Part shown: one piece after another, positions 8,866 through 16,746 of the stretch
Layout: the number at the start of each line of letters is the position of its first letter
Numbering within the stretch: position 1 is the stretch's first letter
Assembly (NCBI RefSeq): GCF_000934845.1
Contig: NZ_JXIQ01000098.1
Coordinates: 1 to 32,554, forward strand
DNA from: Mesobacillus subterraneus
GTDB taxonomy: Bacteria > Bacillota > Bacilli > Bacillales > Cytobacillaceae
DNA: 32,554 nucleotides
Direction: 5' to 3'
The notes under the pieces: generated by a model
Database searches by the model: none
The model's input: the letters and a program-made list of their open reading frames with translations, nothing else
What the model was told of the DNA's origin: nothing
Translations under genes and position numbers: made by a program

Positions 8866-9510
8866 TTAAACACCTCCAGTTATTTCTTTCGTTTTCACCA
8901 TTGCAGGTACACCCACTGCCGTACAATATGGAGGAATGTCATCAATTACTGTTGCGCCTGCGCCGACTATGGTCCATTTCCCAATTTCCTTACCGGGAAT
9001 GACGGTTGCGCTTGCGCCAATCTGTGCGCCTTCTCTCACCATTACATTTCCAGTCAAAGTTGCATTAGGAGAGACATGTGCATAATTGGCAACCAGGCTA
9101 TCATGCTCGACAACGGCACATGTATTAATAATGGCGTGCGCTCCGACTTGGACGTCTGTATTGATCACTGCGCATGGCATCACGACGCTTCCGGGGCCTA
9201 TCGAAGTCGATGAGCTAATATGCGCGGTCGGATGAATCAAGGTTGCATACAATGCATCGGGAATACCTAGCCGCTCGACAATCTGCTTTCTAACTCGGTT
9301 ATTGCCCACTGCAACGAAAAATCGAACATCAGGAAAATCTTCGGTGAATGTTCGGGCTGCGTCAACCGGGCCGTAAAACACTTGTTCACGATAAAACTCG
9401 GCATTGTATTGATCATCGAGACAGCCGACAATTTCTACCTCTCCGATAGTTTTAATCAAGTCACGAACAACTTTGCTATGTCCCCCTTGACCAATAATGG
9501 CAATTTTCAT
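8866..9510 (-). CDS. epsM: Sugar O/N-acetyltransferase (EpsM/PglD-like)
   Basis: A 214-residue PglD/NeuD-type acetyltransferase. The N-terminal Rossmann part begins MKIAIIGQGGHSKVVRDL and binds the UDP-sugar; the C-terminal half is a left-handed beta helix of hexapeptide repeats. VVEHDSLVANYAHVSP contains the catalytic His of this family. The expected reaction is acetyl transfer from acetyl-CoA to the 4-amino sugar made by EpsN, completing UDP-di-N-acetylbacillosamine. It overlaps epsL by 4 bases and abuts epsN. Confidence 0.92.
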   Translation of the reverse strand: MKIAIIGQGGHSKVVRDLIKTIGEVEIVGCLDDQYNAEFYREQVFYGPVDAARTFTEDFPDVRFFVAVGNNRVRKQIVERLGIPDALYATLIHPTAHISSSTSIGPGSVVMPCAVINTDVQVGAHAIINTCAVVEHDSLVANYAHVSPNATLTGNVMVREGAQIGASATVIPGKEIGKWTIVGAGATVIDDIPPYCTAVGVPAMVKTKEITGGV

Positions 9511-10121
9511 CCATTTCCCTCTTTTGCAATAGATTTTGAGCCTTTGAACGGTTCAACCGTTAGATTTCCTGGCTGTGTGATTCCTTCGGATTGGATGACT
9601 TTGTAAAATGTCTTCCCTATTATTTTCACATCCAGAAGGAAGGAACGATTGTCAACATACCAAACATCTAACCGGAACTTTTCTTCCCAGGATAAACTAT
9701 TTCGCCCGCTGATTTGCGCTAGCCCGGTAATGCCAGGCCTGACTAGATGGCGCTTCGCCTGTTCCTCATTGTAAAGGGGAAGGTATTCCATTAATAACGG
9801 TCTTGGACCAACTAGACTAAGTTCCCCTTTCAGCACATTGATCAGCTGCGGCAATTCATCCAGGCTGTACTTCCTTAAAAATTGTCCAGCCGGAGTAAGC
9901 CGAAGCTTATCTGGTAGTAGCTCTCCGAATCGATCTCGACCATCGGTCATCGTTCGAAATTTATACAGCCAAAAGGGCTTTCCATATAATCCTGGTCTTT
10001 TTTGCTTAAACAGCACCGGTGAGCCTAGCTTCGCTTTTACAAACATAGCGGTGAACAAGATGATTGGTGACAACAACATAAGAAGCACAATCGAACTGCT
10101 TACATCTACGAGCCTTTTCAT
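9507..10121 (-). CDS. epsL: Initiating sugar phosphotransferase (EpsL/PglC-like)
   Basis: A 204-residue small monotopic phosphoglycosyl transferase. It has the N-terminal re-entrant hydrophobic helix (SSIVLLMLLSPIILFTAMF), the KRPGLYGKPFWLYKFRTM block, the catalytic DE in SLDELPQL, and the SLVGPRPLL motif. The family moves a sugar phosphate from a UDP-sugar to undecaprenyl phosphate, the first committed step of EPS repeat-unit assembly at the membrane. The presence of epsC, M and N suggests the sugar is di-N-acetylbacillosamine. It overlaps epsM by an ATGA. Confidence 0.92.
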   Translation of the reverse strand: MKRLVDVSSSIVLLMLLSPIILFTAMFVKAKLGSPVLFKQKRPGLYGKPFWLYKFRTMTDGRDRFGELLPDKLRLTPAGQFLRKYSLDELPQLINVLKGELSLVGPRPLLMEYLPLYNEEQAKRHLVRPGITGLAQISGRNSLSWEEKFRLDVWYVDNRSFLLDVKIIGKTFYKVIQSEGITQPGNLTVEPFKGSKSIAKEGNG

Positions 10122-10147
10122 TTTTGCACCCCTTGCAACAGGTAAAA

Positions 10148-10297
10148 TTACTGTTTATTTTCTAATACAGCTGTAAGCTTCTCTCGTATTTCTAAAATCA
10201 ACTCTGCGGTTTTGATGTTCGGAACTATTTGTCCCCGAATATAAATATCCTGCAGCAATTCCTTGAAACGTTGTTGCTGCGTTTCCGGTACACTCAT
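10148..10297 (-). CDS. Small hypothetical protein (49 aa) between galE and epsL
   Basis: An open frame of 49 codons fills most of the gap between galE and epsL. GAGGAG lies about 7 bases before the ATG and the reading frame ends 26 bases before epsL. The product is charged and helix-prone (RFKELLQDIYIRGQ, then AELILEIREKL), with no signal peptide or membrane segment. I do not recognise the family. Its length is reminiscent of SinI, but it lacks the residues I would expect of a SinI helix pair, so I do not call it that. The good RBS and conserved operon spacing argue that it is translated. Confidence 0.6.
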   Translation of the reverse strand: MSVPETQQQRFKELLQDIYIRGQIVPNIKTAELILEIREKLTAVLENKQ

Positions 10298-10312
10298 CAC
10301 TTACTCCTCTTC

Positions 10313-11398
10313 TCATTCTTTTTTAGCATTAGAAAAATCCCCACTTGTTGGTAAGTGCGGATCGCCTGGAACTGTTTGGATTAAATTTTGTTCATACCCA
10401 TTCGGATTTTTTGATTGCCATCTCCACGAATCTTCACACATTTCCCGCAGATTCTTTTCGGCTGACCAATTTAGCTCTTTTTGCGCTTTCGTCGGATCCG
10501 CAAAACAGATTGCAGCATCTCCAGCTCTTGGCTCGACCATTTTATAAGGAATCGGAATCCCGGATTCTTTTTCAAAAGCAGTCACCATTTCCAGTACACT
10601 GTATCCCTTTCCGGTCCCAAGATTGAAGGACTCGACTCCGGTACTTGCAGCAACTTTTTCAAGTGCCTTTACATGACCTCTAGCAAGATCCACTACATGA
10701 ATATAATCTCTGACTCCCGTTCCATCTGTGGTTGGATAATCGTTGCCGAATACCTGAAGTTCTGGCAACTTACCGACTGCTACCTGCGTGATAAATGGCA
10801 TTAAGTTATTGGGAACTCCGTTTGGATCCTCTCCGATCATGCCAGATTCATGCGCTCCGATTGGATTGAAATACCGCAACAAGGCAATGCTCCAGTTTTG
10901 GTCAGCTTGTTGAAGATCCGTTAAAATTTGCTCCATCATTAATTTCGTTCGGCCATATGGATTGAGCGCGTTTAAAGGGAAATCTTCTGAAATTGGAACT
11001 TTTTCTGGCATGCCATATACAGTTGCTGATGAACTGAAAACCAGTCTAGTAACATCGTATTTTTTCATGGTGTTCAATAGGTTGATCGTGCCAGTGAGAT
11101 TATTATGGTAATACTTGAGCGGCACCCGCACCGATTCCCCAACAGCTTTTAGACCAGCAAAGTGAAGGACCGTATCAATCTCATTTTCGATAAACACCGT
11201 TTCAAGTCCTTGCTCATTCAATAAATCCACTTGGTAGAAGGGAAAGCTCTTTCCGGCAAGTTCACTGATTCTGTTTACTGTTTCTAGTTTGCTATTCATC
11301 AAGTTATCGACCACGATGATTTCATAGCCTGCATTTAGCAACTCAACACAAGTATGGCTGCCGATGTAGCCTGCCCCGCCTGTTACTAAGATTGTCAC
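10313..11398 (-). CDS. galE: UDP-glucose 4-epimerase
   Basis: A 361-residue extended SDR enzyme that interconverts UDP-glucose and UDP-galactose (or the N-acetyl forms) and so supplies an EPS precursor. It has the NAD-binding GGAGYIGSHTC at the N-terminus, FAGLKAVGES, the catalytic SSSATVYG and the YGRTK (YxxxK) motif. Usual GalE proteins end shortly after the WRWQ(S)KNPNGY block; this one runs on for about 27 further residues of unknown role. It lies 15 bases after the EpsG-like gene. Confidence 0.95.
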   Translation of the reverse strand: MTILVTGGAGYIGSHTCVELLNAGYEIIVVDNLMNSKLETVNRISELAGKSFPFYQVDLLNEQGLETVFIENEIDTVLHFAGLKAVGESVRVPLKYYHNNLTGTINLLNTMKKYDVTRLVFSSSATVYGMPEKVPISEDFPLNALNPYGRTKLMMEQILTDLQQADQNWSIALLRYFNPIGAHESGMIGEDPNGVPNNLMPFITQVAVGKLPELQVFGNDYPTTDGTGVRDYIHVVDLARGHVKALEKVAASTGVESFNLGTGKGYSVLEMVTAFEKESGIPIPYKMVEPRAGDAAICFADPTKAQKELNWSAEKNLREMCEDSWRWQSKNPNGYEQNLIQTVPGDPHLPTSGDFSNAKKE

Positions 11399-11413
11399 AT
11401 ATCACACCTCCGA

Positions 11414-12481
11414 TTAAAATTTCCAATAATCACTTTCATACCTCAACCCAAATGATAGGACATGCTCATAGTAAAAATAGAGGAAGTAACAAACAATGAT
11501 TCCAAAATAAATGAATCTTTGGTTATTCTCTTTAAAAAGCTTAACAATCCACGAAATTAACAGGAGACTGTACAACCCAAAGTAAATATTAAATCTCGCA
11601 AATATCCAGTTTTGCGATGCAATAATGATAAAAAACAGACTGATCATCGACATATTTACAATATAGTCACTTTGTGGCCAAAGCATTTTTAATTTTTTTC
11701 TTCCCAAAAAAGCAAGGAATACCGGAATTGCTGTGACGACAATCCGCAGTTTATTTGCTCCGCCTTCCGTGAAATCACTGTAATGGCCATACTGGGTTTG
11801 ATCCAATGCGGAAAACAGCATACCTGAGAACGTATTGAAACCTAGCACGATAAAAATAGAAAGCGTCAGCAAAATAAATGTTACCTTCGTCCAAGCCTCT
11901 CTTCTGACAACAAAATAGATTGGCAATAGCACGAATGCACTTTTGTGAACAGTAGAAGCGAGAAGAATCATTAGCGCATATTTCTTGAAATCTCCATTTA
12001 ATAAATATTTTGTTGCGAAGAAGACAATTGCTGCAGCTAAATATTGTCTAATTCCATTCATCGATGTCGTAAACATTCCCGATGCAATATACACATAGAC
12101 TGCTAGCTCAAACATCCGCGAATATTTGTATAAGACGATTACAATGAGTAGATTGGTAATAAGCGCCGTTGTGAATATTAAGATTTGCGGATCTTTGGAT
12201 ATTTTTTGTAACAACATCTGGTATAGATCAAAGCCAAAGTCGCCAAGATAATTAATTTCTTGCCATGCAAATTCCGTTATTTGAAAGGAATGCATATAAA
12301 AATACGTATCACCTATATTGTTTTGAAAACCTGCGACAGCGACTAAACAGATGATGACGAAGACGGTATACAATTTGTAAGGTCTAACATGACTGATCGT
12401 GCCTGGATTCGGAGTTGCGTACAATCTGGATAAAGCAGAGAACAAGTAAACCAATGAAAGGTTTAGCCACATAATTGTCAT
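11414..12481 (-). CDS. epsG: EpsG-family membrane protein, probable EPS polymerase
   Basis: A 355-residue polytopic membrane protein with roughly nine to ten hydrophobic segments. The segment NGIRQYLAAAIVFFATKYL is the typical conserved core of EpsG/Wzy-like polymerases, which join lipid-linked repeat units outside the membrane. AAAGGA lies 7 bases before the ATG. It follows a GT2 gene by two bases. Polymerase function is an inference from family and position. Confidence 0.85.
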   Translation of the reverse strand: MTIMWLNLSLVYLFSALSRLYATPNPGTISHVRPYKLYTVFVIICLVAVAGFQNNIGDTYFYMHSFQITEFAWQEINYLGDFGFDLYQMLLQKISKDPQILIFTTALITNLLIVIVLYKYSRMFELAVYVYIASGMFTTSMNGIRQYLAAAIVFFATKYLLNGDFKKYALMILLASTVHKSAFVLLPIYFVVRREAWTKVTFILLTLSIFIVLGFNTFSGMLFSALDQTQYGHYSDFTEGGANKLRIVVTAIPVFLAFLGRKKLKMLWPQSDYIVNMSMISLFFIIIASQNWIFARFNIYFGLYSLLLISWIVKLFKENNQRFIYFGIIVCYFLYFYYEHVLSFGLRYESDYWKF

Positions 12482-12483
12482 TG

Positions 12484-13395
12484 TTATATCCTTTCAGCTG
12501 CTTCTGGGACAGATAGTTTATTTGTCCTTTGAATGTAAAAATAGAGGATGACCCCAAATGGCACAGACAGTAATGTTGTGACCAATTTTGGGGAGTCATA
12601 TAAAAACCGGGAATTTTTCACCATCAAATTACTTGATACATAATGAATAGATTCTCTGAATTCCTCCCGAAAATTGGGCGCATATTCCATTGCCACCCTC
12701 CTGAAAAAAGAGAAACCCATTGGGTTCTTCTTGTATTGACTCATCATATTCAGGCTGGAGCCATCTGACAAATACTCGACATGACACAGAATTTCATTCA
12801 TGATCAGCAAAGGAAGCTGCTGGTCGATCAAAATATATTTATAGCTTAAGGGACAATACCTTTCTCCTGGAAATAAAGGATATGGCGGAGTATTTTTCAT
12901 AAGGTCGGTTCTGTATACCAGTTTTTTATCGCCTTTTACTTTATGCACACTATAAAGCTCTCCCAGTTTTGCTGCTTTCAGACTCTCAGGCATTTTTGTT
13001 CCAATTACTTGTCCGGAATGATTTGCATCGAGTCCAACAATTCCCGCATATTCATGACTTCCATATTTTTCCCAAAAAGAAAGAATTTTCCCTACAGCAT
13101 CATCGGGCATATAATCATCTGAATCGATGCATACATTCAGCTCCGTATCAATTAGCGAATAGGCGGTATTATGCGCACCATGCATTCCTTGGTTTTCTTG
13201 AAAGTGATACTTTATAGTTAGTTGACCTTGATTGATCCAGTGTTCGACCAAGTCCCTAGTGTCGTCAGCAGATCCGTCATCAATAATCAGCCAAATAAAC
13301 TCTTTACAAGTTTGCCTTAATAGACTTTCATAACATAGATGAAGCGTATAAGCACGATTATAGGTTGGGGTAAATACCGTCAAAATTGGGCGCAT
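12484..13395 (-). CDS. Glycosyltransferase family 2 protein
   Basis: About 303 residues from the chosen ATG (MRPILTVFTPTYNRAY); GGAGG lies 8 bases before it, whereas the upstream in-frame ATG five codons earlier has no good RBS. GT2 features are the IDDGSADDT loop and the DXD in CIDSDDYMPDD. It resembles EpsH-like enzymes from Bacillus EPS clusters. Placed between the EpsF-like gene and the EpsG-like polymerase, it should extend the lipid-linked EPS unit. Confidence 0.9.
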   Translation of the reverse strand: MRPILTVFTPTYNRAYTLHLCYESLLRQTCKEFIWLIIDDGSADDTRDLVEHWINQGQLTIKYHFQENQGMHGAHNTAYSLIDTELNVCIDSDDYMPDDAVGKILSFWEKYGSHEYAGIVGLDANHSGQVIGTKMPESLKAAKLGELYSVHKVKGDKKLVYRTDLMKNTPPYPLFPGERYCPLSYKYILIDQQLPLLIMNEILCHVEYLSDGSSLNMMSQYKKNPMGFSFFRRVAMEYAPNFREEFRESIHYVSSNLMVKNSRFLYDSPKLVTTLLSVPFGVILYFYIQRTNKLSVPEAAERI

Positions 13396-13412
13396 ATTCC
13401 TGTCCTCCATGA

Positions 13413-14528
13413 TTATTTTGCTTCTTCATAGTATTCGATATAAAAATCTGTCAGCCATTTGGACATCGTGGCAGTATTATACCCATTCACACTTATTAAT
13501 TCTTCTGTATCAGCATGTTCATAGGAAGAAGACAAGATCTCTCTCGCCCATGTCTCGGGTGCTTCCTTTAAGCTTAAAAATTCCACTCTGCCTGTAATAT
13601 CACTTTCGCTTGTAATTGTATCTGCCACGATGCAATTCAATCCGGCAGCTTGTGCCTCGACAAGCACTACCGGAAGTCCTTCAAATAACGACGGAAAAAC
13701 GAAGATGTCCATCGCGTGCATCAGGCTGTTGATGTCACTTCTTACTCCAAGGAATTTCACTTTGGCTTGCAGTCCAAGCAATGTCACCTTATTTTCTATC
13801 TTTCTGCGTAAAGGGCCGTCACCTGCCAGCAACAGGATGGCGTCCTGGTCCAAATTTGAAACAGCTTTAAATATATCAAGTAAGAAATCGTGATTTTTTT
13901 GTTTCGTAAATCTGCCTATATGTCCAATAACCAGTTCGTTTTTGATAGCTAATTCTTCTCTTATTTTCTTCCGCGTTTCCGCGTTATATTTAAACTCTTC
14001 CGCATTCACCGCATTATTTAAAACAACCAGTTCGTTCGTATTTGCCACTCTCTCGCTAAACAGCCATTTGCCCGCATTTTTGGAACAAGCAAAATACTTG
14101 TTCGGATGATCCTTCATACTGGCACGGGCATAAAGTCTAAATGGGAATTTCATGTCCAGCTTAAGATCACTAAGATGACTATGAGCGATTCTGCAAGGAA
14201 CTCCATTTCTTTTAGCAGCTCTCAAAACAAAACTGCTATTCTCGTTAATATGCGAATGGACTACTTTATACTCTCTATGGGTCTGAAAAAATGCCTCTAG
14301 CTTGTTAAAGTAAATTTGATAGTTTCCAGGTTTGATTTTGGGCATTTTGATTATTTTTCCACCCATCTCGGTAATTTCCTCATCATAGTGCCCCTTTTCC
14401 TCCCTGTGCACCATAAAATCAAATTGAATTTTGCTTCGATCGATTCGCCGATAGTAATTCATCAGCATCGTTTCGAGGCCGCCTCTATTCATCACCGTCA
14501 CTACTTGAAGCACTCTTATTGGTTTCAC
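13413..14528 (-). CDS. epsF: Glycosyltransferase family 4 protein (EpsF-like)
   Basis: A 371-residue GT4 enzyme starting at a GTG with AAGGAGG upstream. It begins IRVLQVVTVMNRGGLETMLMNYYR, cut here to its hallmark NRGGLETMLMNYYR, which is characteristic of EpsF-like proteins. The donor domain begins at IGHIGRFTKQKNH and carries EX7E in EGLPVVLVE. It sits in the same relative position as epsF in the B. subtilis operon (after a GT4/GT2 pair and epsC). Confidence 0.9.
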   Translation of the reverse strand: MKPIRVLQVVTVMNRGGLETMLMNYYRRIDRSKIQFDFMVHREEKGHYDEEITEMGGKIIKMPKIKPGNYQIYFNKLEAFFQTHREYKVVHSHINENSSFVLRAAKRNGVPCRIAHSHLSDLKLDMKFPFRLYARASMKDHPNKYFACSKNAGKWLFSERVANTNELVVLNNAVNAEEFKYNAETRKKIREELAIKNELVIGHIGRFTKQKNHDFLLDIFKAVSNLDQDAILLLAGDGPLRRKIENKVTLLGLQAKVKFLGVRSDINSLMHAMDIFVFPSLFEGLPVVLVEAQAAGLNCIVADTITSESDITGRVEFLSLKEAPETWAREILSSSYEHADTEELISVNGYNTATMSKWLTDFYIEYYEEAK

Positions 14529-14538
14529 GAGATCCTCC

Positions 14539-15606
14539 TTATCTTATTAGCTTCCTGAATCCATCCATACCGTTTAGCAAGAAATATAGGCCAATCGCTG
14601 ATCGGATTTTTGCGCAAAAATAAAACGTTCTCCAAACAATCGGAAAAGATGATAACTCCAATTCTTGAAAAGACCGTTTCATTTGGTCATGATTGACAAT
14701 CGCTTTTAACTTTTTTATCTTGATTAAGGCGGAACTTTGATGGTTCTGACTGATGGTATTTAGTCCCAGTCCCATGATATTCATGCACTTCCGATTATTA
14801 AGAGCTGTATAATAAGGTTCCTGCAATTTTTTTTCCTCCAAAAATTGTTCGATCAGCCGGTAAAGATTTAACCATTGCTCCATCAGATTTGGTTTATAGC
14901 CAGAAGTAACGGAAGCAGAATTTACACGCCAGTAATGATAGTACGGTTCATTTATAAATACAAATGTGTTTGCATGGTAAAGGACTTGAATATTAAACAG
15001 GGAATCCTCATTTGTCCCAATGATCTGTAAGTCTGTAAAAAGCACGCCATTTGTCTTTACTAGATCTGCCCGGTACAGCTTAGACCATACCGTCCCCCAA
15101 GCATCTAGCAGTTCAGGATTTCTTACTTCTTCCTTTAAAGGTCCGATCAAACGTCTTACTACCTTTTCGTTTACTTCTCCACCTGTATAGATTACTCGCT
15201 CAGGTACATCAAATACTTTCGCCTTCGAATGTGTTCCAAACTCCCTCAGATAAGAACACATCACCACTTCTGCGTTGTTTTCCATCGCTTGCGCAAGCAA
15301 GCTTTCATACATGTTTCTATCCACCCAATCATCCGGATCAACGAACCCAATAAACTTCCCAACAGCTTTTTGAATTCCTTTGTTGCGTGCAGCAGAAACC
15401 CCGCTATTCGGCTGATTTATGATTTTTATCCGGCTATCCTTCGCAGCATACTTCTCTAAAATTCCCAGACTGTTGTCGGTAGAGCCATCATTCACAGCGA
15501 TGATTTCGATATTGTTCAGCGTTTGCTTCATCAAGCTGTCCAGGCATCTGGCTAAATACGCCTCCATATTATAAATAGGCACGATAATGCTGATTGCTGG
15601 TTTCAT
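14539..15606 (-). CDS. Glycosyltransferase family 2 protein
   Basis: A 355-residue GT2 enzyme: ISIIVPIYNMEAYLARCLDS start, AVNDGSTDNS loop and DXD in GFVDPDDWVDR. The C-terminal region is EpsJ-like. In this gene order it occupies the epsE place, but it is longer than EpsE (about 280 residues) and lacks evidence for the flagellar clutch function, so I do not use that symbol. It overlaps the upstream GT4 gene by 38 bases, with GGAGG located within that gene's end. Confidence 0.88.
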   Translation of the reverse strand: MKPAISIIVPIYNMEAYLARCLDSLMKQTLNNIEIIAVNDGSTDNSLGILEKYAAKDSRIKIINQPNSGVSAARNKGIQKAVGKFIGFVDPDDWVDRNMYESLLAQAMENNAEVVMCSYLREFGTHSKAKVFDVPERVIYTGGEVNEKVVRRLIGPLKEEVRNPELLDAWGTVWSKLYRADLVKTNGVLFTDLQIIGTNEDSLFNIQVLYHANTFVFINEPYYHYWRVNSASVTSGYKPNLMEQWLNLYRLIEQFLEEKKLQEPYYTALNNRKCMNIMGLGLNTISQNHQSSALIKIKKLKAIVNHDQMKRSFQELELSSFPIVWRTFYFCAKIRSAIGLYFLLNGMDGFRKLIR

Positions 15607-16735
15607 CCGCTTCCTCCACCATAAAATGATCGTAAAGCTTGCTCATTTCCCTGCCTACTCTGTCACCGGAAAAAAGATTGGCCCTAATCATACTTTGTAT
15701 TCCCAGTTCCTCTCTCAAGTTCGTGGAATGAAATAATTCCTGAACCCTTCTGCTGAACTCAACAGCATTGTGCGGAGAAACCAGGAAGCCATTTTGATTG
15801 TTTATCACCAGTTCGTTATGCCCCCGATTGCTGCTCGCAACAATCGGAAGTCCAGCAGCCATGGCCTCCAAGATATTGACCGGAAGTCCCTCACGTAAAC
15901 TGGAAGCTACTGCGACATCCGAAATTTGCAGCAGTTCCACAATATCCTTCCTAAAGCCTAGAAAATCGACCCGATCGCGAACTCCAAGTGATTCTGCCAG
16001 ACTTTTACACTCCTGAAGCATTGCTCCTTCCCCTGCCAAAAGTAGTTTTGCAGTTGGCACATCCTCTTTTATCAACGCCAATGCTTGTATTAGCAGCTGC
16101 TGATTTTTATTTTTGTTAAATTCGGCAGCGTAAAAAAGCAAAAAATCGCCAACTTGATAACCGTAGGCGATTCTTAATTTTTCTTTATATGCTTTTTCCA
16201 CAGGTTTGAATCTCTGGACATCTACCCCTACCCCGTGAACATGCTCAATGTTTTTGGCTTTAAACCTATGCTGAACTGCCCGCCGGTAATCTTCCTCATT
16301 TATCGTAATCAGGCAATCCGTATTTGTGGCAAGCCATTTTTCAACTGGGTAATAGATCAACCAGTTTTGCAGCGGTGCCCCATGGCAAAAATGGAAACCA
16401 TGAGCCGTATAGATCACTTTTGTACCATTCTTCCGCGCTTCCCTGGCAGCAAGCCTCGCCAGTGCCCCGCCAACCGGAGTATGGCAATGAATCATTTCAT
16501 ATTGATTCGTGTTCATAATTCTTTTTAATTCTTTATACGCTTTAAGATTACTTGCACTGATTGGTGATCTAGATATAGATAAGTTGTATTTATGGTCAAC
16601 GTACGGGAGCGGCAGATCACCGTTTGCAGCAACATGTACTTCCCAACCTTGCTCTTTAAACCATTTCAGATAAGGCAAATGAAATGCTTTAAAATGATAA
16701 TCTACGGTCGCGCAAAAGAGAATCTTTCTTTTCAT
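15569..16735 (-). CDS. epsD: Glycosyltransferase family 4 protein (EpsD-like)
   Basis: About 388 residues from the ATG chosen here; GGGGGA lies 7 bases before it, while the ATG two codons earlier directly abuts that site. The start KRKILFCATVDYHFKAFHLPYL and the segment VIYTAHGFHFCHGAPL are characteristic of EpsD-like GT4 proteins. The EX7E motif is EGLPVNILE. It directly follows the epsC-like gene, as epsD does in B. subtilis. It is expected to add an early sugar to the lipid-linked intermediate. Confidence 0.9.
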   Translation of the reverse strand: MKRKILFCATVDYHFKAFHLPYLKWFKEQGWEVHVAANGDLPLPYVDHKYNLSISRSPISASNLKAYKELKRIMNTNQYEMIHCHTPVGGALARLAAREARKNGTKVIYTAHGFHFCHGAPLQNWLIYYPVEKWLATNTDCLITINEEDYRRAVQHRFKAKNIEHVHGVGVDVQRFKPVEKAYKEKLRIAYGYQVGDFLLFYAAEFNKNKNQQLLIQALALIKEDVPTAKLLLAGEGAMLQECKSLAESLGVRDRVDFLGFRKDIVELLQISDVAVASSLREGLPVNILEAMAAGLPIVASSNRGHNELVINNQNGFLVSPHNAVEFSRRVQELFHSTNLREELGIQSMIRANLFSGDRVGREMSKLYDHFMVEEADETSNQHYRAYL

Positions 16736-16746
16736 CTTCATTCCCC

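Noticed and set aside
8662-9213. 183-codon plus-strand frame
   Set aside because: It is antisense to epsM and epsN, both of which have clear family motifs; the translation is rich in Cys and His with no domain.
10148-10297. Small ORF as a SinI antirepressor
   Set aside because: The size fits, but the helix residues that SinI shares with the SinR C-terminus are not visible; kept as a hypothetical gene.
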